NCBI GenBank assembly: GCA_017303855.1 | Contig: JAFLBL010000004.1 | Span: forward strand, 124,001-188,000 | DNA: 64,000 bases | Direction of reading: 5' to 3' | DNA from: Chitinophagales bacterium | GTDB taxonomy: Bacteria; Bacteroidota; Bacteroidia; Chitinophagales; Chitinophagaceae | In this document: in pieces, positions 26,861 through 34,603 of the stretch | Position numbering within the stretch: the first letter of the stretch is position 1 | Layout: each line of letters begins with the position of its first letter | Translations under genes and position numbers: made by a program | The notes under the pieces: generated by a model | The model's database searches: none | What the model saw: the letters and a program-made list of their open reading frames with translations, nothing else | Told to the model about the DNA's origin: nothing

Positions 26861-26888
26861 ATACCCGCTTTGTTTTAAAAGCGGGTAT
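26861..26888 (-). terminator. Intrinsic terminator of the GH109-like gene
   Basis: ATACCCGCTTT at 26861-26871 pairs perfectly with AAAGCGGGTAT at 26878-26888 around a 6-nt loop, followed on the minus strand by TTTTTA. It lies 25 bp after the oxidoreductase-family gene's stop. Confidence 0.85.
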
Positions 26889-26912
26889 CTGTATAATCCG
26901 TTCGTTTTGCAA

Positions 26913-28361
26913 CTATTTCATTTGCACCGATGGCTTTATGGCGCGTACACCGGTTGTGCCCCCGCCATTCAGGGTAAGGTCAACCGGTTTATTGGTTTGC
27001 CAGGCACCACGTGTAAAATCAGGAACATCAATGGTTCTTGATTTTTTATTGACGGAACGTTCGCTAAGGGGCATTACACAGCTCCAGGCAGCTGCATCAT
27101 ATACATCCTGATCAAGGGGCAATCCATTGCGCAGGCAATCTACCAGCCGCCAGTCCATAATAAAGTCCATACCGCCATGTCCGCCTACTTCTTTTGCAAT
27201 GGCACCGATATGTTTAACGATGGGTAATGCGTACTGTTCTTCGAGTTTTTTCAGCTCCTCTGGTTTTACCCAACTGTGTCCGAAAGCGATGCGTTGCGGG
27301 CCGGGCCATTTCTGGGCGGCTCCTTTTGTACCGCTTACCAGGTGAATCCGGGAGTAGGGACGTGGGGTGGATACATCATGTTGCACCATCACCGTTTTGC
27401 CTTTATAGGTACGGAGTAAAGTGGTATTCATATTGCCGCGATAAGGCCGGTCCGTATATTCTTTGAAAAAGTCGTCTTTGGCAGCCAGTTCCTTTGCAAT
27501 GGTATTCATACTGAAATCTATTGTACTCATACTTACCAGGTGATCGAACCGGTCTCCCCGGTTAATATCCATACATTGAGCAACAGGGCCAAGTCCGTGG
27601 GTGGGGTACAGGTTGCCGTTGTGCCCGATATTTTCTTTGAGCCGCCACATATCCGCATAGGCTTTTTTATTAAAGTTCCAGTCACGGCTCAGGTCATGTA
27701 TGTATGCTCCTTCCGCATGTACAATTTCTCCCAGCATACCCTGACGGGCCATATTGAGCGTTAACAGTTCGAAGAAATCATAGCAACAGTTTTCCAGCAT
27801 CATGCAATGCTGTTTTGTTTTTTCAGAGGTCTCTACCAGCTCCCATAATTCATCTATCGTTTTTCCGGCCGGCACTTCGGTAGCCGCGTGTTTACCATGC
27901 CGCATGGCATAGAGGGCAACGGGCGTATGCAGACTCCAGGGAGAAGGGGTGTAAACGAGATCCACTTCATTACTTTCACATAAGGCTTTGTATCCTTCGT
28001 CTCCACTATATTCCTTTGCGCGGGGCCGCCCCATTTTTTCCAGCGTCTTTTGCGCAGCCGTTACCCGGTCAGGATATTTATCACAAAGGGCGGTGATTTC
28101 CACTCCGTCAATATAACTCAGTCGTTCTACCGCATCGGATCCCCGCATTCCCAGTCCCACCACACCAATGCGTACGGTTTGCAGTTTTGGCGCGGCATAG
28201 CCACACATATTGAAACGCTGGCCTTTTTTTTCCAGTTCCAGTGAGCGGTCCATCTGTTCGTCAGAAGCACCGGTTACACGGGCAAAAGCAGGAAGACCCG
28301 TTGCCAATGCTCCGGTTCCGATCGCTACTTTTTGTAAAAAATTTCTGCGGCTGTTACTCAT
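26913..28361 (-). CDS. Gfo/Idh/MocA-family protein, probable GH109 glycosidase
   Basis: A 482-residue protein starting at the ATG at 28361 with a twin-arginine-type signal (MSNSRRNFLQKVAIGTGALA), so probably exported folded with its nucleotide cofactor. The Rossmann motif is IGVVGLGMRGSDAVERL, and the NAD-side motif is KHAATEVPAGKTIDELWEL. The stretches LENCCYDFFELLTLNMARQGMLGEIVHAEGAYIHDL and YPTHGLGPVAQCMDINRGDRFDHLVSMS match the GH109 group (NAD-dependent alpha-N-acetylgalactosaminidases), which explains the call. True substrate is not proven; other Tat-exported Gfo/Idh proteins share parts of these motifs. It has its own terminator and sits alone between the desaturase and a GHL10-type gene. 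Confidence 0.85.
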   Translation of the reverse strand: MSNSRRNFLQKVAIGTGALATGLPAFARVTGASDEQMDRSLELEKKGQRFNMCGYAAPKLQTVRIGVVGLGMRGSDAVERLSYIDGVEITALCDKYPDRVTAAQKTLEKMGRPRAKEYSGDEGYKALCESNEVDLVYTPSPWSLHTPVALYAMRHGKHAATEVPAGKTIDELWELVETSEKTKQHCMMLENCCYDFFELLTLNMARQGMLGEIVHAEGAYIHDLSRDWNFNKKAYADMWRLKENIGHNGNLYPTHGLGPVAQCMDINRGDRFDHLVSMSTIDFSMNTIAKELAAKDDFFKEYTDRPYRGNMNTTLLRTYKGKTVMVQHDVSTPRPYSRIHLVSGTKGAAQKWPGPQRIAFGHSWVKPEELKKLEEQYALPIVKHIGAIAKEVGGHGGMDFIMDWRLVDCLRNGLPLDQDVYDAAAWSCVMPLSERSVNKKSRTIDVPDFTRGAWQTNKPVDLTLNGGGTTGVRAIKPSVQMK

Positions 28362-28446
28362 GGCAAACAATTTAAAGTATGTATGCAATTTCAGGATTTT
28401 ATCGGGACCTGAAAGTTTTGCGGCTAAAATGGCACAAACGATTGCC

Positions 28447-29976
28447 TCACCGGTTTACAGGCGTTGTCAGGGGGTCAGGACTTTCATTGCCACAACGATC
28501 CACGGCACTTACATGTATGGATGTCAGAAAGACTTTGTTATTTCCCCTTAATTTTTCAAAGGGCAGTTCGATATGGCTGGCCGAACGGTTTAAGATGATA
28601 TATTCTTTCTGTCCCCCGTATTCAAAATAAACAACCCAGCGGAACACATCTTCTCTGTCCGGATGTGTCCAGCTGATATACGCTGAATCCTTTACGGCCA
28701 GTTTTAACAACGGGGCAACGGGCGCTGTGCTATCCAGCCAGGGACTGGCAGGTACCAGGGCCTGTTTATTATACGGGGTTTCCAGCAGGGCATTGGCCAT
28801 ACCGGGGTTTTTGGTGAGAGAGGAAATATTCCAGTGTACCACTCCTTTACTGGCGGGTAGCATACCACGACTGATCTGGATCTGGCTCAGTATTTCATTA
28901 ATATTTCTGGAGCTGCTGTCGCGCCCCACACTGATGCCCGGCCATAAATGTCTCCTGAGGGTATTTTCACCGGCCCACCAGCCAAGTAATACGGGGAAGC
29001 TCTGCCCCGGACGATTTATCGGCCAATACAATTGCGGCGTGAAATAATCAATCCAGCCTTTATTGAGCCAACGTTTTGCATCTGCATACAACTGATCATA
29101 CTGATCAAAACCGGTTACAGATTCCGGATAGCCGGGCCGCCAGATACCAAAGGGGCTTAGCCCGAATTTTACCCATGGTTTGGCGGCTTTTATTTTTTTA
29201 TAAAGCTGCTCAATAAATACATTCACCGCTTCGCGCCGCCAATCGCCCCGGTTCATTGTGCCGCCATTTTTTTTATAGGCATTCCAGCTGGCGCTGTCCG
29301 GAAAATCTTCTCCGTGATTGTAAGAAGGGTAGGGATAGAAATAATCATCAAAATGGACTCCGTCAATATCATACCGGTTAACGAGATCCATCACTACAGC
29401 GGTGGAATGTTCCTGTGTCCCTTTTTGTGCCGGATCCAGCCACCAGTATCCCTCTTTTAAAAAGAGGGCCAGCCCGGGCTTCTTTTTAACAATAGATTGA
29501 GCGGTTATTTCCTTTCCGTCTTTATGATGCGCCCTGTAGGGATTAAGCCAGACATGTAATTCTATGCCCCGGTCATGCGCCGCTTCTGTCCAGAATTTCA
29601 ACGGATCATAATAGGGCGATGGGGGTTGCCCTTGTTTACCGGAAAGAAAATAGGACCAGGGTTCAAGGTCACTCTCGTACAGGGCGTCGCATTGCGGACG
29701 TACCTGCAGAATCACCGCATTGAAATTCTTTTCCTGTAAAAAATTGAGGAGGTCAAGGGCTTCTTTTTGTTGCTGTCCGGTAGTCAGACCCGGTTTTGAT
29801 GGCCAGTCTATATTGGCCACCGTAGCCACCCAGGCAGCCCGGAATTCTCGGATTGCAGCAGAAGGGGCGGTTGAAACCGGCGCCGTATTTACCGGAGTTA
29901 TTGACTTTTTGCCAGTGCTGCAGGCATAGAAAGAGAACCAAAATGAGCTAAGCCAGATCAGGGTATACCTTTTCAT
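28447..29976 (-). CDS. GHL10/YngK-type family 10-like glycosidase lipoprotein
   Basis: A 509-residue lipoprotein: signal MKRYTLIWLSSFWFSFYAC with the lipobox cysteine at residue 19. The mature region opens with IREFRAAWVATVANIDWPSKPG, the hallmark of the GHL10 (DUF187) family, followed by FNAVILQVRPQCDALYESDLEPWS, GIELHVWLNPYRAH, DIDGVHFDDYFYPYP and KFGLSPFGIWRPG. These line a TIM barrel; the acidic residues in VHFDDYFYP are likely active-site candidates. The last 90 residues look like a fibronectin-type domain (APLLKLAVKDSAYISWTHPDRED). It probably acts on cell-wall glycan or another polysaccharide at the outer membrane; exact substrate is unknown. Confidence 0.87.
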   Translation of the reverse strand: MKRYTLIWLSSFWFSFYACSTGKKSITPVNTAPVSTAPSAAIREFRAAWVATVANIDWPSKPGLTTGQQQKEALDLLNFLQEKNFNAVILQVRPQCDALYESDLEPWSYFLSGKQGQPPSPYYDPLKFWTEAAHDRGIELHVWLNPYRAHHKDGKEITAQSIVKKKPGLALFLKEGYWWLDPAQKGTQEHSTAVVMDLVNRYDIDGVHFDDYFYPYPSYNHGEDFPDSASWNAYKKNGGTMNRGDWRREAVNVFIEQLYKKIKAAKPWVKFGLSPFGIWRPGYPESVTGFDQYDQLYADAKRWLNKGWIDYFTPQLYWPINRPGQSFPVLLGWWAGENTLRRHLWPGISVGRDSSSRNINEILSQIQISRGMLPASKGVVHWNISSLTKNPGMANALLETPYNKQALVPASPWLDSTAPVAPLLKLAVKDSAYISWTHPDREDVFRWVVYFEYGGQKEYIILNRSASHIELPFEKLRGNNKVFLTSIHVSAVDRCGNESPDPLTTPVNR

Positions 29977-30028
29977 AAACTGACGTTTAGTATCGGAGAA
30001 ACGGGTACTAAATGTAAGCTAAATCAGC

Positions 30029-30709
30029 TTATTGATCTTCGAACAGGTCGGGCCTTCTGTCTTTTGTGCGTTGTATAGCCTGATCCTGCCTCCATTCTTC
30101 AATCAGCTTGTGATTGCCGCTCATCAGCACATCCGGTACTTTTTGTCCGCGGAAATCAACCGGGCGGGTATACACGGGTGGTGCCAGTAGGTTGTCCTGA
30201 AAAGAATCAGTGAGGGCGGAGGTCTCATCATTCAGCACACCAGGTATCAGCCGGCCGATGGCATCCACCAGCAGGGCAGCCGGTATTTCCCCGCCGCTGA
30301 GTACAAAATCTCCGATGGAAATCTCTTTTGTTACATATTGCTGCCGGATGCGTTCGTCAATTCCTTTATAGTGGCCGCAGATGATCAGGAGATTCTCTTT
30401 CAGTGAAAAGGCGTTGGCCATTTTCTGATTAAACGTCACCCCGTCGGGGGTCATATAAATGATATCGTCAAACCTGCGCGCTGCAGAAAGTTCCTCAATG
30501 GCTTTAGCCAGGGGTTCACACATCATTACCATACCGGCACCGCCTCCATATTGGTAATCATCAATCTGCCCGTACTCATTCACGGCCCATTTACGTAACT
30601 GGTGCACCCGAATGGTCAACAGCCCTTTTTCCTGGGCCCGCTTCATCATACTATGGGCAAAGGGGCTTTCCAGCAATTCAGGCAAAACGGTAAGTATATC
30701 AATGTGCAT
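30029..30709 (-). CDS. trmD: tRNA (guanine-37-N1)-methyltransferase
   Basis: Methylates G37 next to the anticodon in tRNAs reading CNN/CGG codons, preventing +1 frameshifts; a cytosolic SPOUT dimer. The 226-residue protein opens MHIDILTVLPELLESPFAHSMMKRAQEKG and contains YQYGGGAGMVMMCEPL, IYMTPDGVTFNQKMA, LLIICGHYKGIDERI and the trefoil-knot signature IGDFVLSGGEIPAALLVDAIGRLIPGVL, plus the C-terminal VLMSGNHKLIEEWR. In many bacteria trmD is in an operon with rpsP and rimM; here those two lie about 27 kb away. Start ATG at 30709. Confidence 0.96.
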   Translation of the reverse strand: MHIDILTVLPELLESPFAHSMMKRAQEKGLLTIRVHQLRKWAVNEYGQIDDYQYGGGAGMVMMCEPLAKAIEELSAARRFDDIIYMTPDGVTFNQKMANAFSLKENLLIICGHYKGIDERIRQQYVTKEISIGDFVLSGGEIPAALLVDAIGRLIPGVLNDETSALTDSFQDNLLAPPVYTRPVDFRGQKVPDVLMSGNHKLIEEWRQDQAIQRTKDRRPDLFEDQ

Positions 30710-30729
30710 GTGGCAAAGATAGGAAGGGA

Positions 30730-31107
30730 TCAGTTGCAGGAAACCAGTACCGTACTGTTGGTCTCGTTTACCGCCCGGTCTTTGGCTATCACCTGTATCT
30801 TATAATTTACGCCGGCCACAGCGGTGATGGACTGACTGACTGTACCCGTTTTTCCGGCCGGGTATTCGTGTACATCCATGAGCAGGGCACCGGTATTGGT
30901 ATTGCTGATATGAATATGTACTTCGGCGATATAGGTATCATCGGTGATTGATGCATTGATTGGGATCAATTGTCCGGGTGTAAATACCTGTCCGGCTGTC
31001 GGACTGCTGATACTCACCACCGGAAAAACCTTATCCTTTTCCGCGGCTGGTTTGCCGCAGGCGCTAAGCAGAAAAGCGGTTAATAAAGCTGAAAGGACTG
31101 TTTTCAT
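30730..31107 (-). CDS. Small lipoprotein with an Ig-like domain
   Basis: A 125-residue lipoprotein: MKTVLSALLTAFLLSAC with the lipobox LSAC, then a single beta-sandwich domain reading FPVVSISSPTAGQVFTPGQLIPINASITDDTYIAEVHIHI and ending VNYKIQVIAKDRAVNETNSTVLVSC. The phrase ISSPTAGQVF and the later KDRAVNETNS resemble bacterial Ig-like domains found in adhesins and glycosidases. The ATG at 31107 is preferred, because upstream codons run through a tandem repeat. It may be a small surface-displayed protein; function unknown. It lies 21 bp upstream of trmD on the same strand. Confidence 0.7.
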   Translation of the reverse strand: MKTVLSALLTAFLLSACGKPAAEKDKVFPVVSISSPTAGQVFTPGQLIPINASITDDTYIAEVHIHISNTNTGALLMDVHEYPAGKTGTVSQSITAVAGVNYKIQVIAKDRAVNETNSTVLVSCN

Positions 31108-31126
31108 AGTATGAAGATAAGGAAAT

Positions 31127-31160
31127 GGAGAGTGGAGAGTGGAGAGTGGAGAGTGGAGGA
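31127..31160. repeat. Tandem 7-bp repeat GGAGAGT
   Basis: More than four copies of GGAGAGT in tandem, ending GGAGGA. It sits 20 bp upstream of the start codon of the Ig-like lipoprotein (on the plus strand). Just beyond, at about 31170-31210, are degenerate TTCGTACTT/TCGTACTTTGTACTT repeats. A tract of this type can vary in copy number and so could alter spacing of any promoter of the lipoprotein gene. Confidence 0.75.
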
Positions 31161-31206
31161 CCTTTCCTGCTTTAAGCACTTCGTACTTCTAACCTCGTAC
31201 TTTGTA

Positions 31207-31310
31207 CTTATAAAAAGAGAAACCCCCAGGGAACTGGGGGTTGACATTGAAACAAAAACCAACGATAGCTCATTTTCATGAGCCACATTTTAAGTGTATT
31301 TTTTCACCTC
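31207..31310 (-). ncRNA. Candidate small RNA or leader peptide transcript
   Basis: On the minus strand a perfect -7 element TACTTTTG (31316-31323) has a TTTC at 31342-31345, 18 bp upstream. About 70-80 bp downstream of the predicted start a perfect 9-bp hairpin, AACCCCCAG/CTGGGGGTT (31221-31242, 4-nt loop), is followed by TCTCTTTTTAT. Promoter and terminator thus bracket a transcript of about 100 nt with no larger gene. It holds a 26-codon ORF, MWLMKMSYRWFLFQC..., that reads through the hairpin, so a small peptide is a weaker alternative. Expression is unproven. Confidence 0.4.
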
Positions 31311-31315
31311 TGGAT

Positions 31316-31345
31316 CAAAAGTACACAGCGGGGGATACCCGGAAA
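31316..31345 (-). promoter_or_regulatory. Promoter of the candidate small RNA
   Basis: Minus-strand TTTC at 31342-31345, 18-bp spacer, and TACTTTTG at 31316-31323, which matches TAnnTTTG fully. It is divergent from the ytfE promoter, whose Fnr-like box begins about 100 bp away. Confidence 0.5.
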
Positions 31346-31444
31346 GTGACATACGTCATCATGCAGCGTGATTAGTATCAGTATCTGTTTTTAACGAATA
31401 ATGGCCAAAGTTTTTTGTCAGATGGTGTTTTTTCGATATAAAAA

Positions 31445-31458
31445 CTGATTTAAATCAG
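31445..31458 (+). promoter_or_regulatory. Fnr-like box upstream of ytfE
   Basis: CTGATTTAAATCAG, a perfect palindrome with TGAT-N4-ATCA, 46 bp before the ytfE start codon. Its centre is 29.5 bp from the first T of a TATTTTG element at 31481-31487, which would put the box near -41.5 (class II activation). Matching boxes precede ccoS, ccoI/REC-Crp, hsp20 and the nos operon. Confidence 0.7.
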
Positions 31459-31504
31459 GTTTTAAGGGCAGGCGGATTGCTATTTTGCCCCTGAAACTTG
31501 TAAC

Positions 31505-32260
31505 ATGAAGCTGACGACCTCTACTGTGATTAATGAAAATTCCTGTGCCGCTGATATTGTAAAGGAGCATTACAGGACAGCCAACGTTTTCCGGAAATAT
31601 GGAATAGAATACTGTTGCGGTGCCCGCTGGCCGCTCAAAATGGTGCTGGAAAATCAGCAGCTTGATGCCGCTGTGGTAATGGACGAACTGAGCAGCGCCG
31701 CCCGTCTGATTACGGTACCTTCATCCCTGCGCTTTACCGACTGGTCGGTGGATTTTCTGACCAGCTACATTGTAAATGTTCATCACGAATATTTGCGGCA
31801 GACATTACCGCAAATCCGCGAGCATATAAAAAAGTTTGTGGCCGAGCACCTGAAAAAGTATCCCTTTCTGGCTGAAGTGGAACGAAAGGTCAATTTCCTG
31901 GATAAAACCATGGTGCCGCACCTGCTTCAGGAGGAAGAAGTGATATTTCCCTATATCCGGCAAATCAGTCATGCGTATGAAAGCCAGGAATCCTATGCGA
32001 GTTTACTGGTACGTACCCTGCGCAAACCGGTAGAAGAACTGATGGATGAGGAGCATGATACCATTGAAAGAACCCTCTCCCAATTACGCGAACTGACCGG
32101 CAATTACCTGGCTCCTGAAAATGCCTGTACCAGTCACCGCCTGGCATATTCCATGCTGAAAGAACTGGATGACGACCTGGTACAGCACATGTATCTTGAG
32201 AATGAAATTCTTTTCCCCAAGGCAATCGCTATGGAAAAGGAACTGCTCGACAGACATTAA
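31505..32260 (+). CDS. ytfE: YtfE/ScdA/RIC-type di-iron protein for iron-sulfur cluster repair
   Basis: A 251-residue cytosolic protein. The N-terminal ScdA_N domain (about residues 1-75) has ENSCAADIVKEHYRTANVFRKYGIEYCCGA with the conserved cysteine pair. The C-terminal hemerythrin-like domain (about 85-245) carries H-x-E-Y near IVNVHHEYLRQTLP, VPHLLQEEEVIFPYI, EEHDTIERTLSQL and DDLVQHMYLENEILFPKA, the histidine and glutamate ligands of a di-iron site. Such proteins repair iron-sulfur clusters after nitrosative or oxidative damage and can reduce NO. An Fnr-like box precedes the gene, and a PAS histidine kinase follows 57 bp downstream and may be cotranscribed. This placement ties NO/oxygen damage repair to the respiration island. 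Confidence 0.92.
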   Translation: MKLTTSTVINENSCAADIVKEHYRTANVFRKYGIEYCCGARWPLKMVLENQQLDAAVVMDELSSAARLITVPSSLRFTDWSVDFLTSYIVNVHHEYLRQTLPQIREHIKKFVAEHLKKYPFLAEVERKVNFLDKTMVPHLLQEEEVIFPYIRQISHAYESQESYASLLVRTLRKPVEELMDEEHDTIERTLSQLRELTGNYLAPENACTSHRLAYSMLKELDDDLVQHMYLENEILFPKAIAMEKELLDRH

Positions 32261-32317
32261 ACCGGGTTTTATTTCCCGTTTATTTTATCCTAATTTTCAG
32301 GCCTAATTAGCGAATGA

Positions 32318-33883
32318 ATGGATAATCTGAACGGACGTGTCATGACAGTATGGGCCATCCTGGTCTTTGCTTTTGCGCTTACCCTTGCCTTTATGTTCAG
32401 GGATTACCAGCTGGCTGTCAGCGGACTACTGCTGTTTGTAATCCTGACCGCATTTATACCCGGCTGGCGGTCAACCCTGATAGCAGGTCTGGTCAGCATG
32501 ATTGTTATGACCGGACTGGTGATTTATTTCAAACAGGACAATGATGATATTACGCGGGCCCTGCTATCCCAGATCTATTCTCTTTTTGTCGTGGTTTTTT
32601 CAGTAGTGGTGATCTTTTATCTGAAAAAAATGCAGCAGAATTTTGCCCATGAGAAAACACACATGGCCTCCCTGTTTGAAAATGCCACGGAAGGTATTTT
32701 ACTGACAGATAAAACCGGCAGTATAGTCCTGGTAAACCCGGCGGCTGAACGGATGTTTGGTTATAGTGCGGATGAACTGATTGAGGAGAAAATAGAAAAA
32801 CTGATTCCGATGCGTTTTCATGGTCGTCACGAGAGTCTGCGTGAAGGATTTTATAAAAACCCGTCCAACCGGACCATGGGTATCGGGCGGGATCTTTATG
32901 CCCGGAGAAAAGACGGCAGTGAATTTCCGGTGGAAGTGAGTCTGAGTCATTACATGCAGAAAGATGAACCCTTTGTAATCGGGTTCATTGTGGACATCAC
33001 GGCCCGTAAGGAGATTGAAAAAAATCTGCTGCGGCAAAAAATGGAACTGGAGAAAATCAGTGATGATATCCGCAAGCTCAATACCGACCTGGAAGGAAAG
33101 GTGGAAGAGCGTACAATTATTCTGAAGGAGGCCCTGCAGAAACTGGAGCAATCGCAGACGGAACTCAGCGAATCACTGGATAAGGAGCGGCAGCTGAATG
33201 AAATCAAAAGCCGTTTTGTATCGATGGCTTCGCATGAATTCCGCACGCCGCTGAGTACGATTCTTTCATCCGCGACGCTGGTGTCAAAATATCCGTCGGA
33301 ATCGGAATTTGAAAAAAGGGAAAAACATATCCGGCGTATCAAGGACTCCGTTAATCATATGAATGAACTGCTGGAGGATTTTCTTTCGCTGGGAAAACTG
33401 GAAGAAGGAAAGGTCGGTGTTACCGCTACTTCATTCTGTGTAAAAGATTTTATCGAAGATGTGGTGGATGAGATGCGGGCCATGCTGAAGAACAACCAGG
33501 ATATACTGCCGGATTGCAGCGGTGTTCCCCGGTTTAAAACGGATAAGCGGATGCTGAAAAATATTGTACTTAACCTCCTGTCCAATGCAATCAAGTTTTC
33601 AGGAGAAGGAAAGAATATCTGGATCAGTACCACAGCGGATGAGTACTATTTGCATATAAAAGTCAGGGACCAGGGATTAGGAATACCCGATGAAGATCAG
33701 CCGCATCTGTTCAGTACATTTTTCCGGGCAAAGAACGTGAGCAATATACAGGGTACAGGACTCGGATTGCCCATTGTAAAACGGTATGTGAATCTGCTGG
33801 GTGGCGATATTCACCTGCACAGCGTGCTGGAAGAAGGAACAACTATCAGTATCTCTCTGCCGGAGTATAAGGAGCCCGAATAA
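32318..33883 (+). CDS. PAS-domain histidine kinase resembling FixL
   Basis: A 521-residue sensor kinase with three hydrophobic segments (about residues 10-28, 34-72 and 85-103), a PAS domain (about 115-230), a coiled linker (230-295), HisKA with SMASHEFRTPLSTIL (phosphoacceptor H306) and a HATPase domain (NIVLNLLSNAIKFSGEG, then DQGLGIPDE and GTGLGLPIVKRYV). In the PAS domain, H171 and R191 are 20 residues apart within RHESLREGFYK...RTMGIGRDLYARRKDGSEFP. This is the spacing and context of the heme-ligand histidine and oxygen-sensing arginine of rhizobial FixL, although other PAS domains share much of the pattern without heme. There is no regulator gene next to it; the REC-Crp fusion 9 kb away is the likely partner. 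It is convergent with the cbb3 operon, 1 bp from its last gene. Confidence 0.88.
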   Translation: MDNLNGRVMTVWAILVFAFALTLAFMFRDYQLAVSGLLLFVILTAFIPGWRSTLIAGLVSMIVMTGLVIYFKQDNDDITRALLSQIYSLFVVVFSVVVIFYLKKMQQNFAHEKTHMASLFENATEGILLTDKTGSIVLVNPAAERMFGYSADELIEEKIEKLIPMRFHGRHESLREGFYKNPSNRTMGIGRDLYARRKDGSEFPVEVSLSHYMQKDEPFVIGFIVDITARKEIEKNLLRQKMELEKISDDIRKLNTDLEGKVEERTIILKEALQKLEQSQTELSESLDKERQLNEIKSRFVSMASHEFRTPLSTILSSATLVSKYPSESEFEKREKHIRRIKDSVNHMNELLEDFLSLGKLEEGKVGVTATSFCVKDFIEDVVDEMRAMLKNNQDILPDCSGVPRFKTDKRMLKNIVLNLLSNAIKFSGEGKNIWISTTADEYYLHIKVRDQGLGIPDEDQPHLFSTFFRAKNVSNIQGTGLGLPIVKRYVNLLGGDIHLHSVLEEGTTISISLPEYKEPE

Positions 33884-33884
33884 A

Positions 33885-34601
33885 TTATTGCGGGTGACAG
33901 ATCACCGCATCGCCGGGAGATACGGGTAATGCGGGACTGATAAAAGGGATACCCAGGTTGAGCCCCCGGAGAATCAATACAACTCCCATCAGGGTTACAA
34001 AAACCGGGACGACTTTCCGCATCAGTTGGCGGGCTTCAGGTTTGATCATACTGCCGGCCATTCCAACCATCATCATGGCGGGTAACGTGCCCAGTCCGAA
34101 AAAGGCCATAAAACTTACGCTTTCGATGACTTCGCTAAAGGATAAAGTGGCGGCAATGGCCACATATACCAGTCCGCAGGGTAATAACCCGTTGGCCAGC
34201 CCCAGCCAGAAGAAACCAAGTGGCCCCTTATTGGTTTTAAGTATACGGCCTATTAACCGCTGTATACCCATATAAAACCGGTTAAAAAAAGACAGGTGGA
34301 AACGGGTCTTCTGAATAAAATACAAAGCGGCAAGAAGCAGTACCAGGATGCCCAGCCCGATAGAAAACCATTGCTGGTAACCGCTGATATATATTCTCCG
34401 GCCGGCCAGACCGAATAATAAGCCAATACTACTATATGTAATAACACGGCCCAGCTGGTATACGAACAAAGAAAAAAACTGTTGGGTTCTGGAGAGATGT
34501 CCGGTTGGTAAAGCCAGACTAAGCGGTCCGCACATGCCTACGCAATGCAGACTGCCGGCTGCACCGAGGGTCAGGCCTGATATCATCGCGGCCCAGATCA
34601 T
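33885..34601 (-). CDS. SafE/TauE-type membrane protein of the cbb3 operon
   Basis: A 238-residue inner membrane protein with six hydrophobic segments. The first contains GAAGSLHCVGMCGPLSLAL, and the fourth ANGLLPCGLVYVAIAATLSFSEV, the paired M-C-G-P and L-P-C-G motifs of the DsbD-like/UreH (SafE) group found next to cbb3 oxidase genes in many bacteria. By comparison with such neighbours it probably takes part in copper or other metal handling for oxidase assembly; the name sulfite exporter is a family label only. It is the last gene of the cco operon, 2 bp after ccoH, and its stop lies 1 bp from the stop of the PAS kinase gene. Confidence 0.85.
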   Translation of the reverse strand: MIWAAMISGLTLGAAGSLHCVGMCGPLSLALPTGHLSRTQQFFSLFVYQLGRVITYSSIGLLFGLAGRRIYISGYQQWFSIGLGILVLLLAALYFIQKTRFHLSFFNRFYMGIQRLIGRILKTNKGPLGFFWLGLANGLLPCGLVYVAIAATLSFSEVIESVSFMAFFGLGTLPAMMMVGMAGSMIKPEARQLMRKVVPVFVTLMGVVLILRGLNLGIPFISPALPVSPGDAVICHPQ

Positions 34602-34603
34602 AA

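Noticed and set aside
31104..31286. 60-codon minus-strand frame between the Ig-like lipoprotein and ytfE
   Set aside because: It runs through the terminator hairpin and the GGAGAGT tandem repeat, so its sequence is repeat-driven rather than coding.
33890..33905. GGTGACAGATCACC considered as an Fnr-like box
   Set aside because: Spacer is 2 bp, and it lies inside the 3' end of the SafE-like gene between convergent genes.
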